Source of the DNA: Deltaproteobacteria bacterium
Lineage (GTDB): Bacteria > UBA10199 > SPLOWO2-01-44-7
Assembly (NCBI GenBank): GCA_030648035.1
Contig: JAUSII010000097.1
Location: 1-32,220, forward strand
Reading direction: 5' to 3'
DNA length: 32,220 bases
The notes under the pieces are model-generated. The model saw nothing but the letters and a program-made list of their open reading frames with translations, searched no databases and was not told the origin of the DNA. This document shows, one piece after another, positions 31,539 through 32,220 of the stretch. Position numbers and translations under genes: made by a program. The number at the start of each line of letters is the position of its first letter. Position 1 is the stretch's first letter.

Positions 31539-32220
31539 AATTCAAAAAGAGTCCCTTTTCCGACATCCGACTGCGCATTTAGCTTTCCGTTGTGCTTCTC
31601 CACAAATTCTCTGACTACGGTCATGCCGATTCCATTGCCGTTGGTTTTGTTGTAAGAGAAACCCCCCTTCATAATTTTTTCAAGAATTGGAGCAGGCATT
31701 CCTCCTCCGGTATCTGTGATGCGAATAATTCCATTATTGTCTGTCAGCTCCGTTTTGATGGTCAGAATACCTCTTCCATTCATCGCCTCAACGGCATTGG
31801 TGAGGATGTTGTTAATCGCCCGCTTGAATTCGGTTTGATCTCCCCAAAAAGTGAAATCTTTTGGCGCAAATTCTTTTTTGACAGTGAGTTCTTTTGAATT
31901 GATCTTGGATTCCAGTTCCAGAAGCAGATCGGCCAGGGCTTTGTGTATGGAAAATTGTATTTTGGTTTCGGCCTTTTTCTTTTTGGTCAATAATTCTTCT
32001 GCAATATCTTTGAGCCTTTGTGTCGCCATTTGTAAAAGATCGAAGGCCTGCTTTTCTTGTGGGTTGTCAAAAGTTTTTGAAGACAAACATTCCGAGGCAA
32101 TTTGAAGGCTGTCCAAAGGAGATCTTAAATCGTGGATTACTTTTGCAGTCGTTTTAAAAAGAACCCTCTCTTCGGCCACCATACGTTCCTGTTTGGCCGC
32201 CATTTCCAGCCCAGATGCCA
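31493..32220 (-). CDS. Sensor histidine kinase (N-terminus beyond window)
   Basis: The frame is open to the right edge with no stop, so the sensor part is missing. What remains is the kinase core: the phosphoacceptor in AKVIHDLRSPLDSL (His codon about 32132-32134), a DHp helix pair, then an ATPase domain. That domain has N-box NNILTNAVEAM, G1 DTGGGMP, and G2 GNGIGMTVVREFVEKHNG. It ends after the ATPase domain, so no receiver is fused. The HDLRSPL H-box fits NtrB-like or orphan kinases. No response regulator is seen in the window; it could lie just outside. Confidence 0.9.
   Translation of the reverse strand, partial: ASGLEMAAKQERMVAEERVLFKTTAKVIHDLRSPLDSLQIASECLSSKTFDNPQEKQAFDLLQMATQRLKDIAEELLTKKKKAETKIQFSIHKALADLLLELESKINSKELTVKKEFAPKDFTFWGDQTEFKRAINNILTNAVEAMNGRGILTIKTELTDNNGIIRITDTGGGMPAPILEKIMKGGFSYNKTNGNGIGMTVVREFVEKHNGKLNAQSDVGKGTLFEFQLPLDADQTNFPAT

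Overview
The window is about 32 kb of gene-dense bacterial chromosome of moderate GC. It carries roughly 35 protein genes, one tRNA gene and several short palindromic repeats. The core proteins (NuoA/B, RimO, RNase G, Obg, GyrA, Ndk, HU, YacG) and two sigma-54-type promoters suggest a Gram-negative bacterium. A deltaproteobacterium-related lineage is my best guess, but I cannot place it more precisely from sequence alone. No phage, transposase or CRISPR array is visible.

Layout. 1-5.6 kb: a lipoprotein gene cut by the left edge (minus strand, sigma-54 promoter), nuoA-nuoB without the rest of the complex I operon, a Bax-inhibitor-1 family protein, ychF (minus), an unrecognised gene, and rimO. 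5.7-8.2 kb: pyrE (minus) divergent from an RNase G/E gene, then a small secreted protein (minus). 8.3-15.6 kb: a long plus-strand run rplU-rpmA-obgE-rsfS-gpmI-comF-suhB-TPR gene-tatD-pdxH, interrupted by a terminator before obgE and by palindromic repeats at gene ends. It is closed by a bidirectional terminator shared with an HU gene on the minus strand. 16.1-20 kb: gyrA-ndk-CsgG-like gene. 20-24.5 kb: a P5C dehydrogenase plus a secreted unknown (minus), a small membrane protein (plus), a LacD-type aldolase and a small exported protein (minus). 24.6 kb: tRNA-Gly(CCC) flanked by two strong hairpins. 24.7-28.8 kb: a tightly coupled three-gene minus-strand operon. 28.9-31.5 kb: a PPC-like protein, yacG, two small CBU_0592-type membrane proteins and guanine deaminase. 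The right edge cuts a histidine kinase (minus).

The best candidate for an undescribed system is the operon at 24722-28757. It encodes an ATP-grasp ligase, a fumarate reductase/aspartate oxidase-type flavoenzyme lacking the FAD-linking histidine, and an MFS transporter. The genes are joined by two ATGA overlaps and preceded by a sigma-54 promoter (28800-28815). A 16-base exact copy of that promoter lies in front of the lipoprotein gene at the other end of the window (595-610), so the two units are probably co-regulated. The arrangement (amino-acid ligase, redox tailoring enzyme, exporter) suggests synthesis and export of a small amino-acid-derived compound. The product is unknown.

A second theme is a family of palindromic repeats that fuse with coding ends. 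They supply the stop codons of gpmI, the TPR gene and tatD, the start codon of comF, and the start and signal peptide of a secreted protein at 21013.
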